From: VRUE01 sp035997045
GTDB lineage: Bacteria > Actinomycetota > Thermoleophilia > Solirubrobacterales > 70-9
Direction of reading: 5' to 3'
Assembly: GCA_035997045.1 (NCBI GenBank)
Contig: DASYIY010000065.1
Span: 1-7,121, forward strand
DNA: 7,121 nucleotides
Shown here: positions 6,378 to 7,121 of the stretch, piece by piece
Numbering within the stretch: position 1 is the first letter of the stretch
How the letters are laid out: each line of letters starts with the position of its first letter
Program-made: the position numbers and the translations under genes
The notes under the pieces: generated by a model
Seen by the model: only the letters and a program-made list of their open reading frames with translations
What the model was told of the DNA's origin: nothing
Databases searched by the model: none

Positions 6378-7043
6378 ATGGAATCTTCGGCGCCCCCGAG
6401 GGCCCCCGGCGGCCGCCGCAACGGTCGCCAGGCTCGCAACGGCCAGGAGCTTCGCGCCTACGCTCGCGGCCGCCTGATCGAGTCGCGGCTGACCCCCAAC
6501 GCGATCTCGGTCGCCGGCCTGATCGGCAACTTGGTCGCCGCCGCGCTGGTCACCCAACGCCTCTTTTTCCTCGCCGGCGTCGCTTTCATCCTCGGTTCGG
6601 TGATGGACACGCTCGACGGCCGCTACTCGCGGATGTCGGGCAAGGGCACCCTGTTCGGCGCCTTCCTCGACTCGACCCTGGACCGGATCGAGGAGGGAAT
6701 CGTGCTCGCCGCTGTCGCCGGCTACTTTGCCGCCACCGGCCAGGATTTCGCCGCCGCGATGTGCGTCGTCGCCGTGCTCGGCTCGCTGATGGTCTCCTAC
6801 ACCCGTGCCCGCGCCGAGGCGCTCGGCGTCGAGTGCAAGGTCGGCTTGGCGACGCGACCGGTACGGGTAGTCATACTCTCCGTCGGCTTGGTCTTCGCCA
6901 AGGGTGCCGGGATCGGTGATTTCGAACTTCTGGCCCCCGCGGTCTACTTGATCGCGGTGCTGACCATCATCACCACGATTCAGCGTGTATGGCATGTCCG
7001 AAACGAGCTTTCAAGCGAGGCGGCTTCCCCGCCCGACCTGTAA
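6378..7043 (+). CDS. CDP-alcohol phosphatidyltransferase, probably phosphatidylinositol-phosphate synthase
   Basis: A 221-residue membrane enzyme that transfers a phosphatidyl group from CDP-diacylglycerol to an alcohol. The family signature is complete at 77-102: D77-TL-D80-G-RY-S-R85, G94, D98 and D102, with the four metal-binding aspartates all present; the usual Ala before the Arg is Ser84. The later segment YTRARAEALG (141-150) with GLATRPVRVVIL (156-167) resembles actinobacterial phosphatidylinositol-phosphate synthases, which use inositol 3-phosphate, more than phosphatidylglycerophosphate synthases. Hydrophobic segments lie near 43-58, 61-76, 105-119, 126-139, 163-175 and 184-200. The first 35 residues are Arg-rich and cytoplasmic. 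ATG 6378 is preferred to an in-frame TTG at 6348, which would add residues encoded by the region beside the palindrome. Substrate choice is inferred from resemblance and context, so phosphatidylglycerophosphate synthase remains possible. Confidence 0.88.
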   Translation: MESSAPPRAPGGRRNGRQARNGQELRAYARGRLIESRLTPNAISVAGLIGNLVAAALVTQRLFFLAGVAFILGSVMDTLDGRYSRMSGKGTLFGAFLDSTLDRIEEGIVLAAVAGYFAATGQDFAAAMCVVAVLGSLMVSYTRARAEALGVECKVGLATRPVRVVILSVGLVFAKGAGIGDFELLAPAVYLIAVLTIITTIQRVWHVRNELSSEAASPPDL

Positions 7044-7088
7044 CCAGTCCCCGAGCGAGGTGTCCCTTGCCACCTAGCCCGATCGAGG

Positions 7089-7093
7089 AAGGA
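7089..7093 (+). promoter_or_regulatory. Ribosome binding site of the gene at the right edge
   Basis: AAGGA lies 11 bases before the ATG at 7105, within a purine-rich GAGGAAGGA run (7085-7093). It supports ATG 7105 as a real start, and contrasts with the missing sites before the three preceding plus-strand genes. Confidence 0.55.
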
Positions 7094-7104
7094 CTTCGAA
7101 TTAC

Positions 7105-7121
7105 ATGAGCGAGACCAACGG
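7105..7121 (+). CDS. Start of an unidentified gene, cut by the window edge
   Basis: Only ATG and four further complete codons are visible (M-S-E-T-N, then a partial glycine codon). The upstream AAGGA and the same direction as the phosphotransferase gene, 61 bases away, suggest it belongs to the same transcription unit. A myo-inositol-3-phosphate synthase would fit the pathway, but five residues cannot identify a protein and this is only a guess from context. Confidence 0.5.

Overview
The window is GC-rich, with G/C-ending codons and many short, oppositely oriented gene blocks. Protein features point to an actinobacterium, and most likely the deep-branching Thermoleophilia (Solirubrobacter/Conexibacter-like). 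The main pointers are a DnaK start of actinobacterial type, a phosphatidylinositol-phosphate-synthase-like enzyme, several starts without a Shine-Dalgarno sequence, and a secreted cysteine-pattern protein of a kind I associate with that class. The taxonomic call is inference from the sequence alone.

Layout. (1) 1-1307, minus strand: the N-terminal 435 codons of the chaperone DnaK, running off the left edge. (2) 1308-1481: a divergent promoter region in which the putative -35 boxes of dnaK and the next gene touch. (3) 1482-2684, plus: a secreted endonuclease/exonuclease/phosphatase-fold enzyme. (4) 2782-3504, plus: a secreted protein of unknown function with ten TTA leucine codons; I found no in-frame TTA in any other gene here. 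(5) 3534-4615, minus: an endonuclease III-type DNA glycosylase overlapping by 4 bases (ATGA) with a membrane-anchored mono-haem cytochrome c. (6) 4638-5468, plus: an alpha/beta hydrolase with an Asp nucleophile (epoxide hydrolase/haloalkane dehalogenase type), divergent from the glycosylase across only 22 bases. (7) 5504-7121, plus: a PAP2-family membrane phosphatase, a perfect 19-bp inverted repeat, a CDP-alcohol phosphatidyltransferase, and the first codons of another gene.

How the parts may fit together. The right-hand block looks like inositol-phospholipid synthesis. The CDP-alcohol phosphotransferase resembles actinobacterial PIP synthases, and the neighbouring PAP2 protein is a candidate for removing the phosphate from PIP. 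The left half mixes protein folding with two exported proteins. I see no single obviously new multi-gene system. The most unusual signals are the 19-bp palindrome at 6296-6342, the TTA-loaded secreted gene, the PAP2/PIP-synthase pairing, and the coupling of a DNA-repair gene to a cytochrome. No tRNA, rRNA, CRISPR array or insertion sequence was recognised.
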